Shown: positions 51,794-64,000 of the stretch, piece by piece | Layout of the letters: every line of letters starts with the position of its first letter | Numbering within the stretch: position 1 is the stretch's first letter | Source of the DNA: Pithys albifrons albifrons | Taxonomy: Eukaryota > Chordata > Aves > Passeriformes > Thamnophilidae | NCBI RefSeq assembly: GCF_047495875.1 | Contig: NC_092463.1 | Span: forward strand, 23,797,224-23,861,223 | DNA length: 64,000 nt | Direction of reading: 5' to 3' | Made by a program: the position numbers and the translations under genes | The notes under the pieces: model-generated | Database searches by the model: none | What the model was told of the DNA's origin: nothing | The model's input: the letters and a program-made list of their open reading frames with translations, nothing else

Positions 51794-54700
51794 AAACAGT
51801 ACACACAGCCATATTCCAGTGATGGCTTCCTGCAAAAAAGGCAGTGAGCAGACTCACTGACAAGTAAAGAAATAGCAGTGGAAGTCAGCATGAGCCTTCC
51901 TGCTCCCCATGTTAAGAAGACTGTTTTTAACTCATGCTCACCCTGACTGCTAATGCCCTTCTGGATCTGACAGGCTTCACTCTGATTTCTCTTATTCACC
52001 TCCCTACTCCCTGGTTCTTTGTGGCTCTCTCTTCTCTGGCTCTTGCCCACATTTCATTTAATAACTTCCGACACTCCTTTTACCCTATTCACACACATTT
52101 TGGCTTCTATTTTTAGTCTCAGTAAAATAACACCAGATTAAAACAAAATCCAATCTGAATGGGCAAACTCATTGTCTCTAAAGGTATCTTAAAGCCAAAG
52201 GGCCAGATGTGAGACAGAAGTAGCCAGGATGTTATACAACCTCTCCCCAGTCTTTGCACACACCTGATCTTGAATGACATTTCCAACACAGCAAGGCAAT
52301 GTAGGCAGTTTGCCATCACCTCACTACTGAGAACAAGCAATGATCAGCTGCCAGTCAGGCAAAAATGCCAACTGCCTGAAGTCATTACTTATCCTGCTTC
52401 AGAGTTTTCTTTGAGTCTGTCAGAAGTGAAGGCTTCTAAAAAAGCTGGGTTCTAGTTCTTAAACAGGGAAGACAATTTCTAAAGACTGTTCTTTTCTTTT
52501 TCTCTTGCTTTCCCAGGAGAAGTCTTGACATTTGGAATGTCCTTTCAGTGTCATGAGCTCAGTATAACAGGAAAAAGCTCCTTCCTTTCATATAAGGAAG
52601 CAAAAGGTGAGAGGCAGGCTGCTCTCACAGGTTATGGAATAAATGTAATTTTTGATCATTAGAAGTGAATACTGACCCTAGCTGAGAGGCAATGACTGAG
52701 TTGGACAATATCTTAACGTCACCTGAGAAGGGCCTGGATGCTGCTTCTGGCACTTTACACTCTGCTGAGATTTAATGAGACTTACATACAGTTTTCTCAT
52801 AACTGGATAAACTCAAATATAGTCATGTCCTGTTGATGACCTGGATCAATTTTAAAGGTACTGATTAGAAGCATCAGTATTTGCTCATTGCTAGTCATAA
52901 GGTAATGGTTCCCTGCCCTTTCAAAGAGTACTAAGAAATGGGGTAAAGAGGAGGTCTTTCTTCACCCTTCTCCTTTACCTTCTGGTACTAAAGGCTTGTG
53001 TGTCAATATCTGACGTGGGACTCATAAAACAACTAATACAGGAAGATAAATAATTTTTTCCCCTTCCTGTTTGCCCCTTTATAAAACTGTAGAAGTCAGT
53101 AGAGGTAAGAAAGAGAAGATCCAGGATGGGTTTAGGAAGATAATTATAAGAACAAAGGTGAAACTAAACATCCTCCATTGTAAGTGATTCTTTGCCATTC
53201 TGAAAAGAGAAGCACAACAGTAGGATTCAACTCAAGCACCACTGCTTTCCGAAATACGATAAAATGGACCTATTCTATTTCTCAATAACCCTTTCTCTGC
53301 ATGGAGACAGCACTACAGAGAGATGCTGACAGAATGTTATTACTGCTGTTAGCAAAAGGCCGCAGGGTGAGAAGCTGCAATGGAAAAATATGATGCAAAG
53401 TGCTGGATATCACACTGGGGTTCCCTCTTCAGTGACCCACCCAACGCTTCTCAGCCAAACAGATGGCTCTGGAAGGATTTCTGTGGAAGAGCTCATCACT
53501 GCTCCATTCCTGGACTAGGGTAAGTAATGAGGTGACATCAAAAGGTGCTCTTTTGTGTCTTAAAATATCTTGTGCCTGAGATGCCAAAGTAGTCTGAGGT
53601 AGAGGTTACTTGAGGTGCCCATTTGAAAGTCACCTTTTAAAGTGAAGACCACTTGTGCAGTCGGTCACAGCAACAACAGAGAGAACCAGGAGGGTGGCAA
53701 ATGAAGACTGGAATTAACAGGATTAGAGAGAGGGAGGAGGCGGAATAGCAATGTGCTGTGCAGAAACCTGAGTGATTTCTTTTCCCAGCTGCTCCTGATG
53801 AAGGATTTGGACAGTGTGGTGAGACCAGCTAAAATCATAGCCAAGGTTACTCTTGGGAATGTGGTAACAATGTAAAAATAAATACATTGGTGTTCAACAA
53901 TCTACTGCCTTCTGAGGCTGCAGGGAACCTGGTAGAAGCTGAGGAAGCCTGGACAAGGCTGGGCAGCTGGGAATTCCATCCCAGTGGAACAAATGGCTGG
54001 GAGTCTGAAACAGGCCATGCACAGTGGTAACAGCACATATTCCATCCCATCCCTTTACAATCCAAGAGAGCTGAGACACACTGGATGGTAAAACAATCAC
54101 CAAATTCCATGCATTTTTTTTCTGTTTAGATCTGGAAAACTATATGAAGTGTTTGTATGTGTCTTGTTTAAATGCATGCTGTGTTTACTTGCCTCGGGTT
54201 TTTCTTCCTGGTGGAGGACAATTTTGAAGATTTTACTCTTGCATACCTGCTAAAAGAATCTCTTACTTTTTTTCCTTAGGCTCACATAAAACAGGCTGTG
54301 TTTAAGGAATAATGGTAATTCAAGCAGTGGGTAGACAAAGTCAAGGCTTAGCACCACCAATGTTAACTCTAATTTCAGGTCTACAATAACTAGACACACA
54401 ATAACATAACCTTCTTTTGAAGGACCATACAATAATCTTGGATATAAAAAACCTTAGAAATACACAGTCTAGCTGTGGATTTTCTATAAAATGAAATCTG
54501 GAGCGCGAGGAGAGTAAGTACCAAAGCACTCCTTACTGTCAGTACTTTGCAAGGAGACTCCTTTCACTGCTCTTTGCTGGGCCACACTGCTTGTGCATTC
54601 ATCACATTTGGATGGCATTCAGACATGGTGCTCCACCTCAGCCTAAAGAAGGAAATCACTAGAAAACAAAGAACAGCAGCCTGCCTTCTGCAGTTCAGGA

Positions 54701-55483
54701 TCCAGTTTTAAGCCCTTACAGATGATGATACACTTTATTTCAAAGAGCTGCATACTTTCAGGACTTGGTATTCATGCAGATATGGATGGGCCAGGTGAAT
54801 GTCCAAAATAAACAACTGTGCATCACCCTGCAACTAAGCTTAGATACAGACCTGAGAATCATGGGGAATAAAATCAAGTCTACATCAACTAGCTCGAGAA
54901 CTTTCCCTCCGAGTTTCAGACTGAGTTTTGACACTCACTTGTATGATGTTTTCTCAAGAGAACTAAAATACAAATAAATTAGTGTTGGTTTCATGTTTCA
55001 ACCCAGACTAGGTAGAGATCCAAGACTGCACAAATTAGTGGTTTTCACTGCTGTCAGACTCAAAATTCATATTATTAATTTTTACCTCTCCTAATCAGTA
55101 ATTCTAATGTTTTTTCTCCTCCCAGCACATACAGTGGAAAAGTTATGTGGGTCATGAGTAATACAAGTGTTAGCACAATAAAACTGCAACACTGTTAATC
55201 AGCCTGAGTATGAAAAGGTGAAAGTTCTGTCAAGTTTGGAGCCAGGCATCAGTCTTGCCTAGTTTTAATCATGATTCATATTTGTTACTGTATAAACTAT
55301 CAGTGTGTTATATTTTTACCATATCAAACCAAAACCCCAGAAGCATTCTGTGCTCTGAAGTTTTAAAATAAAAATTTCCACAAACCCACAAGAAGCTGGC
55401 ATGAAATCAAGGAGAAAAGCCCAAAAACAGAAGACAGATTTCACTCCTACAGCAGCTCAACATTTGCTGTTACCTTTGCAAAT

Positions 55484-55578
55484 GAGAATGAGAATCACAT
55501 TCTGAGCTGGAAGGGACCTACATGGATCATCGAGTCATGCTCTTAAGTGAATGGCCCGTACAGGGATCAAACCCTCAA
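55484..55578 (-). mobile_element. Truncated tRNA-Ile/CR1 SINE (TguSINE1-like)
   Basis: The - strand reads GGTTTGATCCCTGTACGGGCCA, here split as GGTTTGATCC and CTGTACGGGCCA, the T-arm and acceptor end of tRNA-Ile. Next comes a CR1-like tail (GATGATCCATGTAGGTCCCTT) ending in GTGATTCTCATTCTC. A tRNA-Ile head with a CR1 tail is the design of TguSINE1, known from passerines. The 5' part of the tRNA head is missing. Confidence 0.75.
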
Positions 55579-56231
55579 ACCAAACCAAATAAAATCAACT
55601 TGTGCATCTACTCCACAACTACACTGAGGGGTTCATTATACTTTCAGATTGTTCCTGTCTCCAGGCTCTTGCAGACAAGAGTACAGCTCAGAAACAGAGA
55701 AGCTGCCTGGGACTATGCTGTCATATTTTCCTAATGTGCTTTTCATGCTCTGTTCTCCCTAAAACCTCATTTGTGTTCACATTTTCAAAAAGGAAAAATA
55801 ATAAATATAATTATTTTCTAACTATGCAGTTCTACACACAGGCACAGAACTTCCTTGATGTTACTTTGCAGTTGTTCAAAAGCCAAATTCTGGTGGAAAA
55901 ACTGTATCTTTTCACCTAAACCTTCACTTTCTTGAGAAAACAAATTCACACACTGTTCATCTAATGCCACTAGAGAAAAACAGTAAATAAAATAGCAAAA
56001 TATGACAAAATGTCTCCATACACCTAACATTGTTAATATATATAGTAAATCAAAAATGTCAAGTCTGACCATTCTCTAACTCACCATATCAAACGGCCTC
56101 CCAAAAATAACCTGGAACTGGACATCCTATCAGTCTATTTAGCATAGCAGTTATTCAACAAGCTATATTCTGAGGAAGACTTAGAGAACTGATTTCTCAG
56201 TTCACAATCACTCTATTTCAATAGTATGAAT

Positions 56232-56528
56232 TCCTGAATGGAAGTTCTAGCCAGGTGGGGGTTGGTCTCTTCTCCCAGGCATTCAGCAATAGGACAAGGG
56301 GGCACGGGTTTAAGCTCTGCCAGGGCAAATTTAAGTTGGATATCAGAAAAAAATTCTTTCCAGAGAGAGTAATCAGGCATTGGAATGGCCTGCCCAGAGA
56401 GGGGGTGGATTCACCATCCCTGGAGGTTTTTAAACTCAGGGATCTGATAAAGGGACTGGAGTTGGACCAAGGATTGGACTTGATCGCGGAGGTCTTTTCC
56501 AACCCAATCGATTCTATGATTCTGTGAA
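56232..56528 (+). mobile_element. CR1 LINE 3' end
   Basis: The sequence from TGGTCTCTTCTCCCAGGC onward matches the 3' end of avian CR1. It encodes the terminal phrase [20 protein letters not shown] and ends GTCTTTTCCAACC...GATTCTATGATTCTGTGA, the ATTCTATG-type octamer repeat of CR1. It is 5'-truncated, as most CR1 copies are, and well preserved compared with the other LINE pieces here. Confidence 0.9.
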
Positions 56529-59512
56529 TTGCTAAATTCTGCAAAGCAGCAAAAAATCAGTGTAATTCTGAGGGACCCTCAAAGTAACACAAAATAAAAA
56601 GAGCCATGTGATTATAGCTGTGTTTTGAGAAAGACTGACAACCCACGAACAGCTGGGTGTTCAACTTCAGGGAAACATCAGGTCAGATGCATTTTGAATT
56701 TCTTAAATAGAATAAATCCTGTTGAACTTTCATTAATTTTCATAAGAAACTGTATGTTCCGACACTGCAAATAACCCACAAATGATATCTTGCAGATTTA
56801 GCTTCCTGTCTGTAGATAGTCATGAAGACCTTTGCCTTCTCTCTTATTCCTCCAGTGGCACATTGCTCACACAACTTCTGCCTCCCCATGAAATGTGGAT
56901 GAGGCCGTAGGAATCAGAGGCTGCCACACTTTCTTCTAGTGGTGGCTTGTTTCAGAATCCTGAGCTGCTTTGCAGAAATGCTGCCTTTTATTCTTCCTTT
57001 TATGTCAAAGGATCTATCCTCAAGAGCCTGAGCCCACTGCACAGCAGTGGCTACAACTGCTATTCTATAGTTTCAGCATTAACCACCACTGACTGTTTTC
57101 TAGACAATCTGGTTAAAAGTTTCCATAATGCCTGATCTCTTCCACTGAGCATCATGTTGACTTTTGGACAGATCACTCATGATACCTTTATGCTGCTCCT
57201 TCACAGAGGCCCATAACTATTCTCAGATAGGCTGTTAGATAAGAAGGCCTATTCAAGTTTCTCAGACATTTTTGAACATTTGTGTGTGTTTATGCAGAGG
57301 TTGTGCCTCTTTTATCTCTGCAACTTTTCACAACCTTCTATCTTTAAATGCTTGCAGTTTATTCTTCATGACTTGCGTGTCCAGCCTCGCTAGTTGGTAT
57401 CTCAGATACTAAATACATGTGAAACAGTAACCCCAAATAAGCTGCTGCTGAGGGGAACTTGGGGACCTAGTGTAAATAATCAATGGAGAGAGTGAAGAAG
57501 CAAAACAGCTGTTCCTGCAGTAAGGACTACAGTAGTTTCTGAGACACACAAACTGGGCACAGCAGACTGACACACAGCAGTGGCGTGGTGCAAAGCTGAA
57601 GAAAACATCATTCCCCAGTTTTCAAAAACAAACATTTTGCTCTGGTTAGTTTAATCATCAAAATACTTAGCACTGTTCTTGGAGTTATATACCTCTTCTA
57701 GCAACAAGGAAATTTTGAGTGACCCACTCACCATGGTTCTGCTAGACTACCCCTAGTCAAGCTAGGGCTTTACCTAAGCCCTGACACTCTTAGCTAAATG
57801 GCAGGCTAAGCCCTTTGCTTCAGCTTCAGAGAAGGTAAGTTTAGTACAGTGCAGCTAGCCTAGTCCTACCGGAAGAAACATAAGCTGAAGTTCTCAGTTC
57901 TTGCTGGATGACAAATATTCACAAAGAAGGTGACTACCCTGGAACTTTGTACTTGGTATCTAGCCTATAATATTCTTCCCTCCAGCTCTGGCTGTTGCCT
58001 TCCATCATTAACGTGATCAACAATCCTCATGTATGTGCTGCATAAATATTCACAGAAATGGGGAAGGACAGGAAAATGCTACGTACACTTATCATGGACA
58101 CACGTAACAACAACAGTACCCACAGGAGATGTAAAGACCCTCTTGCAAAGGTTAAAATTACAGGGTAACAACTGTGACAGTGCTCTTCAAAGTGTGATAA
58201 AGAAGGCAGAATTCAGCACATGAACACCTTCCTTCAAGTTCACTCAACAAACCAGTTTGGTCAATATATTGAGAACTCTATTTTTACATTTACTTGTAAA
58301 TTTGTCTGTAACCTTACTTAATATACTGTACTAAAACCTGAACTTGAACTATATAGTAGACCAGAACCTTTGCCTCAGCTATACATATACTACAGGGTTT
58401 ACATGATTTTGTTTATTTTGATAATCCCATTGTATGCCAGAATACACTGACACGTTCCAGTGTGCTGTAGGGCCTTTTTTATTGACTATGGCCATTCACC
58501 TTATAAAATTTCTAGTAGGAGTTTTTGGCAGGTGGCAAAGTGTGGGAGCCAGTTTGGAACCACACATTAAGTGCATTAGCTGAATATTTGTGCTAAAAGA
58601 TCAGCAATAAAATTACCTACATTAATAATGAAAATATCATCTTTAAATTTCAGAGATAAATATCCAAGAGAAGAACTAGGTAGTTCACTCCTACACAAAC
58701 TTTTCTTTCAGCCTATGAAAACACAGAGATCACTGCACTAGTGATACTCAAGTCATGTTTTCAGGGTCTCAAAACAAAACAGAAGGACAGAAACATAATT
58801 TTTCAAAGCATTCCAGTACATAATTTGTCCACATATTCTATTACAGCACTATCACAAACTAGTGTGGGCCATGGATAATATGGGTTCATCAAGACTACAC
58901 TCTACCTGCCAACACGTCTGCATCAATGAAAAATGGATTTGGGTCCTCATTTGCTGAGAATTTAACAGCATATAAACCTGTTCAAATTAAGTAGCCATTA
59001 AGAAACAATGAACACTTGATTCTGTAAGTCTCAGTGATTTTCCATTTGGAACTTTCACCTCTACTGATTGACTTCACTATGCAGCTGATTTACAAGTCTC
59101 AGCTCTTACGTCTTTCGAACTAAGGGGCTTTTCTGCAAGACTGAATTAAAATGTAAAGAATGTCCCAGCCCTACATTACAGGCAAAGTTTAAACAACAGA
59201 GCATCTTGAGCCAAAGCCGAGAGCAAAGAGAAGCCATTTTAGCCAAGGTGCATTTTTTTCCCCCAGCCACATTTTAAGGAATCTTCCTCTTCTAACTCTA
59301 TGAAATTCAGCCTTTGCTACCTTCTGTTTAGTCTTTTTTTAATGCCAGGAGAATAAATTCCCTGCACAGCTGAACCCAGACTGTTACCTAGGAACCCCTA
59401 CAGCTGTATTTTTTCCTGCTGATGAAATGTTTTCCCTGCCAGTTCTTGAAAAAGATGAAAGCATCCCAGCATGTCCACCCCCACCTTCCTGGTCTTTGGC
59501 ACTGGCACCCAC
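56529..59512. other. No recognised feature
   Basis: AT-rich, short open frames only. A strong donor motif occurs on the - strand at 57730, but no convincing exon precedes it. Confidence 0.5.
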
Positions 59513-59598
59513 CTGTGGAATTTGTCCCTGGTTCACAGGATGCAGCACTCTGAAGGCTGTTCTGGAATCCGTTCAGTTGCTTTTCAGTGGAGGTCACC
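59513..59598 (-). CDS. Probable coding exon, candidate TTLL5
   Basis: On the - strand a good acceptor (tgcttttacctcttag) and donor (CCACAG, then gtgggt) enclose 86 nt with one open frame, VTSTEKQLNGFQNSLQSAAS and then CEPGTNST. It enters needing one base and leaves in phase 1. The Ser/Thr/Gln-rich text looks like a disordered protein tail. In vertebrates TTLL5, a tubulin polyglutamylase with a long disordered C-terminus, lies 3'-to-3' with TGFB3, so a - strand exon here would fit. I cannot confirm the residues against TTLL5. Confidence 0.5.
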
Positions 59599-62500
59599 CT
59601 AAGAGGTAAAAGCATCAAATCAGAGAGATAGATCAGATTAGACAGAAGTGATATACACCAAGGAAGAATGAAAGTCACAAACAAAAAATTGACAATTCTC
59701 CTCGTTTACATAATCTCACTAGGATTGTAACTATGAAGCTGTGCCTGAACATGGAATGAAAAAGGCAGTGACAGCAACTGACTCCAAAAAGGCAGAGTGA
59801 GACATGGACACTCAAACCACCAGCAAGACTTTGATGTGACTAAAACACTTAATTGTCTCACATGCCTTGGAAGCTGATTCTGGGGAATAAAGAATATAGT
59901 ATATGGTATTGGACCACCAAGGTACAACTTGTAATTACAACACAAAATGCTATGGTCATCTTATTCCAGTGATTTGAATTAAAGTGATTATGCCACCTTC
60001 AAGCAAATTAAAGAGTTAAGTCTTGGCATCTTGCCTCAGCAGAGAGCTTATTCAGGCAAGGTTTCTCACTTGGAAACAGACACATGGGATGCATCCAATT
60101 TCCGGAAGTCCAGTGCCATTCCTCAAGTAGGTACTTTCTGCAAATCCTCCTTCATTGATCTCAGCATTTGAGTTACAGCAAAACTGCATTCTGTGGACTA
60201 CAGCTGCACACACTTTCACTTACAAAGACTACCAAACCAGACAATGTTTTCCTATGTAAAACTTGGGTCTTCTACTCATAAAAGGGCAAGCGACACAGCT
60301 GCAAGGATCTATTCTGTACTACACAGTTATCTATCCCTGTTTGTTGTCTCCTCCCTTATTTTTTCCTTGCCTTTCTTCCTTCCTGCCCAGCTCAATTCTG
60401 ATCACTCCAGACTTTTGTATGTACACTCATCTCTGCCAGAGTCTTCTTCACTTGTTCAGCTCTGCAGTGTTACAGTCACTGTCAGCTCCTCCTCTGAAGA
60501 GCACTGTAATCTCCAATCCCCATGTGATGCCCTGACAACTAACAGACCCAGACACACATGTGCAGTTTCTGTGTTTTATCTGAAACCTTTTGTTTTCAGA
60601 TTTCAAGGTCAGCAAGTTGCCAGTAATCCAGGTGTTCCTGACAGCAAAAAGGCCAGTAAGGGACTCATGTATTTCATCTCAGCAGGATCTCAGTGAAATA
60701 AATTGGAGTCCATACAGGAAGGGAGAGGGATGCAGATACATTTATGTAAAATAACCCCTTACTTCAGTCACCCTTAATTGCAAATGCTATTCTCAAATGA
60801 AGTGTCTGTTTCTATGTTTATTTATTGTCTCTTGGAGAGAATTTTAGGTCTGTATTTATGGTGTCTTTTGTGTTGCTACTGCATGGTCCTTCTGGGAGCT
60901 AAGAATCCAGACAAATCTTTATGCTTCTTACATAGAGAGTCCATGCACATAATTAGCTAATCCACTTTGTTAACACAGCACAACTGACAGTCAAATTTAG
61001 CTCACACTACTGTAGGTAGAATGCAAGACTAGTGATTGAAAATGTCATCAAGGATGCCAGCAAATGCAACAACAAAAAAGCAAAACAGGGAACAGTCACA
61101 CTTCTACCTTAAAGGATGTCTTAGGTTCAGAGAATTTCTTTCTACAGACTTGCCCTTCTCTGCCTACCCACAATGTACTTTGATTCTTACAGTTCCAACT
61201 GTCACCTCCAGACAGCTCATTCTCAGCTTTACTCCTGAGATCTCCCACCACACTAAACTCACCCCTCACATTCTCTGTTGTGTCCTGATGGAAGCTTCAG
61301 TGCCAGACATATTCACTGCTTAAACTGACTTAATCTCTCTTCACTTTCTTCCTCCTTGGGTTGGCTGAAATCCTACTGCCTTTCTCAGTTCCCTGCTTTT
61401 AATGTCCGTGTTGTTTTTTTCTTTCACTTCTCCAATGCAATCCATTGTTAGTCTCCATTTGTCCTTCTTCAATACTAACAAAAACATTGTCCCCACTGTC
61501 CTCTCCATTTAAATATCTTCCTGCCCTTTTCTCTCTTACACAGCTAACCCCTCCTTGATACTGATAAACTTCCTTCATTTAGCCATAAGCTGCTCAGCCT
61601 TGAACTGCAAATTTGTTCCACAGGTGACAGAGAAATACTTTCTTTACTAAATTTTGAACACCTGTGTTTTAACAACCTATTCCTGGGATGCTCTAATGCA
61701 TTTAAAGGTCCACTGAAACCAGACAGAACTGACACTAACATTCATATCACATAAAGCCCAGGTTTAACAGGAGAACAGCAACAGATGCAAAGACCCAGCA
61801 CCAGGGAGGCTTGCTCCTCTTTGTTGTTCTTGGACAGAGTATCCTTGCAGGTGTATCTGTGTGTATGATCTGAGGCCAGCCAAGGGCTATGAGCTACAGG
61901 TCTAGCAAGCCCAACTGTGTGAGGGTGTTAAACCAAGGCACTTCTCTCAGATGCACTGCTTTTGCTGCCAAAAATGTCTAAGGGTCAGGCAGCCTGATGA
62001 ACCCAGATCCTCAGGAGCTGAAAAACAAGCATGCTGCAGCACAGCAGTAGCAGAAAGGTAAAAGGGGTTTCCACTAACAGTTAGATGTTTGTTCTCCTGC
62101 TGCCTCTGCTCTTTTCAGTGGGCACTCAGTTTGTATGTGTGACGTACATGGCTCACTTGAGACACTTCATGCATGCCTGTGAATGAGCACACATGGGTAA
62201 GACAGAACATAAACCAGAACCATACTGTTTTACAGGGCTCACTCTGTGACCATCACCTACTTTTGGCACATTTGCTAGGCTTGGCTAGCCTGTCCCAGAA
62301 AAGCTGCCTACTGCTGTGTCCAACTGCAGTCAGGACTCACCCTTTCCTGGGATGGATTTCCTGAACCCTGGAGAAACACACCCCCTTCTACCTATTTCTG
62401 TAATAGTTACAACAGAGTTACAATAGTTACCATTGGCTCTTCTGCTGCTGGCATCGAGCAAAATAACTATACAGGAGAGAACAAAGTAGAAACATTTCTG

Positions 62501-64000
62501 TGCTGTGGTGTTGGGACTTGAAGGGGATATTTGTTTCAAAAGGCTTCCTTAATAGAGTTATTATGAATGACATTTTGAGAGATGTTCAGTGCAAGAAATT
62601 ATGCCATGCTGATCAATATCTCCAACACTTTGTGATGTTTCGGTCTACTGCTGGAAAACTTTCCCTGATAACATCTTGAACTATATGCTCCATTTCTCTG
62701 CCTAGCATTTCCTCTCTTTATATACAGTGGTCCAACATTGACAGATGAATTTTTCTGAGATCATTTCTTTGAGTGATAGTTCTGTTCATAGGTTGTTTAA
62801 AGCCTTGTGCTCTACTTGATGCTGTGACAGTTAGAGAGCAGGTTTCTGAAAAGTTAACTATTGGAATGACTGTGGTATTTACTATGACTTAGTCATTCCT
62901 GAAAGCAGAAAGATTTTTTTGTCTACCATCTGTATCAGTTCACTCTGGGTTCTGATAGTTGAGCTAATACATTTTTCTACTTTGCATGCTGTCATTTGTA
63001 ATGTGAAGATTCCTATATAGCAAATGCTGCTTCCAGGGATATCTGCTTCATTCTATGGCTTATGAATACTGTATCTGTGATCTGTCCCCAGATGTTGTTC
63101 TCAGCAGGTCTCTTCATGGTTCACAGACCTGCCAATAGTAGTGGCAACATGAGCAGTGGGGAAAGGACCCAGTCTGACTTGTGGAAAGAAAGAAGAGATT
63201 GTTGTGCTAGCTGTCCAAAACCTATCTTTCTACTTGTGATATGAGGACATTTAATCAAAACTATGGAGCCCCATGAGACCATTTTACAGGTCTACATTTC
63301 AGCATAGAGCTGCATATTAAACCATTTCTCCCAGTTAGTCCTTTTTCTGCACCTTAATATGGGCCCTAGTTTTCCACTCTGTTAGTTTAAGCAAGGAGTC
63401 TGCTTTGGACACAATCCATTATAAAGCCAACCTACCACCTTTTACAAGTTGAGAGACTAAGAAAACAAGAGAGGCCAGGAACTGAAAAGACAAGTGTGAA
63501 TTGTCTGGCTGTTCCATTACTTTTTTTCCTTTATGTTTCAACCAGGGAAGTGTCCAAGTTACTAGACAGTTTTTGAATTAGTCAATAATGTTCATCTTTA
63601 GCACCTTATTCTGTTTGTAGTTGATTTTTCTACTTCTTATTTCTTCCTCTTCTGGAAGCCATGTATGCTGGCTACAAGAGAATTGATAGCACATGCAAGG
63701 AGGAGATTGGCCAAAGAGACAAAGTTGATTTTAGTTTGTCTTTGTAGTCCAGCCTCTGGAGAAGTTCTACAAACAACTTTAAAGAGATGATCTTTATCAA
63801 GATGTTAAACAAAAGCTAGGCAGTGCGACACAAAAAAGGTCTGGCTTACTGAAATATATGGGGGGAGAAGAAGAGGCACAAGAGCTCTAACAACAGAATG
63901 GGAATTGTTTCAGTGAGTCTTGTGGAAATAACACATAACATTGAGATCCTCTTTCAGGAAAGAGACCAGGAAAACAGCTGAGGAGTATCAGGGGGTGAGA
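59599..64000. other. Right end, no certain gene
   Basis: Apart from the weak exon candidate at 62341-62389, I see nothing identifiable. The 167-codon open frame on the + strand at 60193-60696 has no recognised homology and no clear promoter. It is probably intronic or intergenic noise. Confidence 0.5.
62341..62389 (-). CDS. Possible coding exon upstream of the one at 59513
   Basis: A strong donor (GGAAAGG, then gtgagtcc on the - strand) ends a short open stretch. With an acceptor at ...ataggtag, the 49 nt read KGVCFSRVQEIHPRKG and leave phase 2, exactly what the 59513-59598 exon requires. The acceptor lacks a good pyrimidine tract and there are alternative AGs. This is a weak candidate, listed because its phase agrees. 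Confidence 0.25.

Larger units (their letters stand above)
40264..55483. other. Region downstream of TGFB3 without a recognised gene
   Basis: AT-rich sequence with only short open frames. If TTLL5 ends in or beyond this region its 3' UTR should be on the - strand here, but I could not place it. Recognised contents are the old repeat near 44715 and the TG tract near 51763. Confidence 0.55.

Noticed and set aside
60193..60696. 167-codon open frame on the + strand
   Set aside because: No recognised domain, no splice or promoter context, and low-complexity Ser/Leu text. Probably chance.

Overview
The window is vertebrate nuclear DNA from a bird, most likely a passerine. Two things point there. 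The TGF-beta-3 protein it encodes closely resembles the chicken and human proteins. The repeats are avian: CR1 LINE pieces, one with the classic ATTCTATG-type tail, and a truncated SINE whose head looks tRNA-Ile-derived and whose tail is CR1-like, the architecture of the passerine TguSINE1 family. Coding sequence is sparse, introns are long and AT-rich, and two CpG-island promoters stand out.

The centre is a complete TGFB3 gene on the + strand (coding 25071-38215, seven exons, 412 codons plus stop). All exon phases close, the length equals the usual family length, and the RGD motif, the RKKR furin site and nine mature-domain cysteines are present. Its promoter (about 24287-24520) has a TATA box, a CRE-like half site, an inverted CCAAT box, a long G-run array and, further out, a consensus CTCF site. 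The 5' leader carries several upstream ATGs.

To the left, on the - strand and divergent from TGFB3, are the first exons of IFT43 (18755-18808, 18383-18472, 2962-3029, possibly 43-83). The gene runs off the left edge. Its CpG-island promoter abuts a 37-bp minisatellite. The long IFT43 intron 2 holds a 5S rRNA pseudogene joined to an unexplained CpG-rich block. IFT43 next to TGFB3, head to head, matches the conserved vertebrate order.

To the right, after the TGFB3 3' UTR (signal near 39153, alternatives to 40258), lie about 24 kb with no certain gene. Two splice-flanked open segments on the - strand (59513-59598 and about 62341-62389) may be exons of TTLL5, the expected convergent neighbour; this is inferred from synteny only. 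The rest is AT-rich sequence with CR1 and SINE remnants and an older interspersed repeat.

The two identified genes work in different processes. TGFB3 encodes a latent secreted growth factor (palate, mesenchyme, heart). IFT43 is a subunit of the IFT-A complex for retrograde transport in cilia. They share an intergenic region of about 5.7 kb between their promoters, not a pathway.
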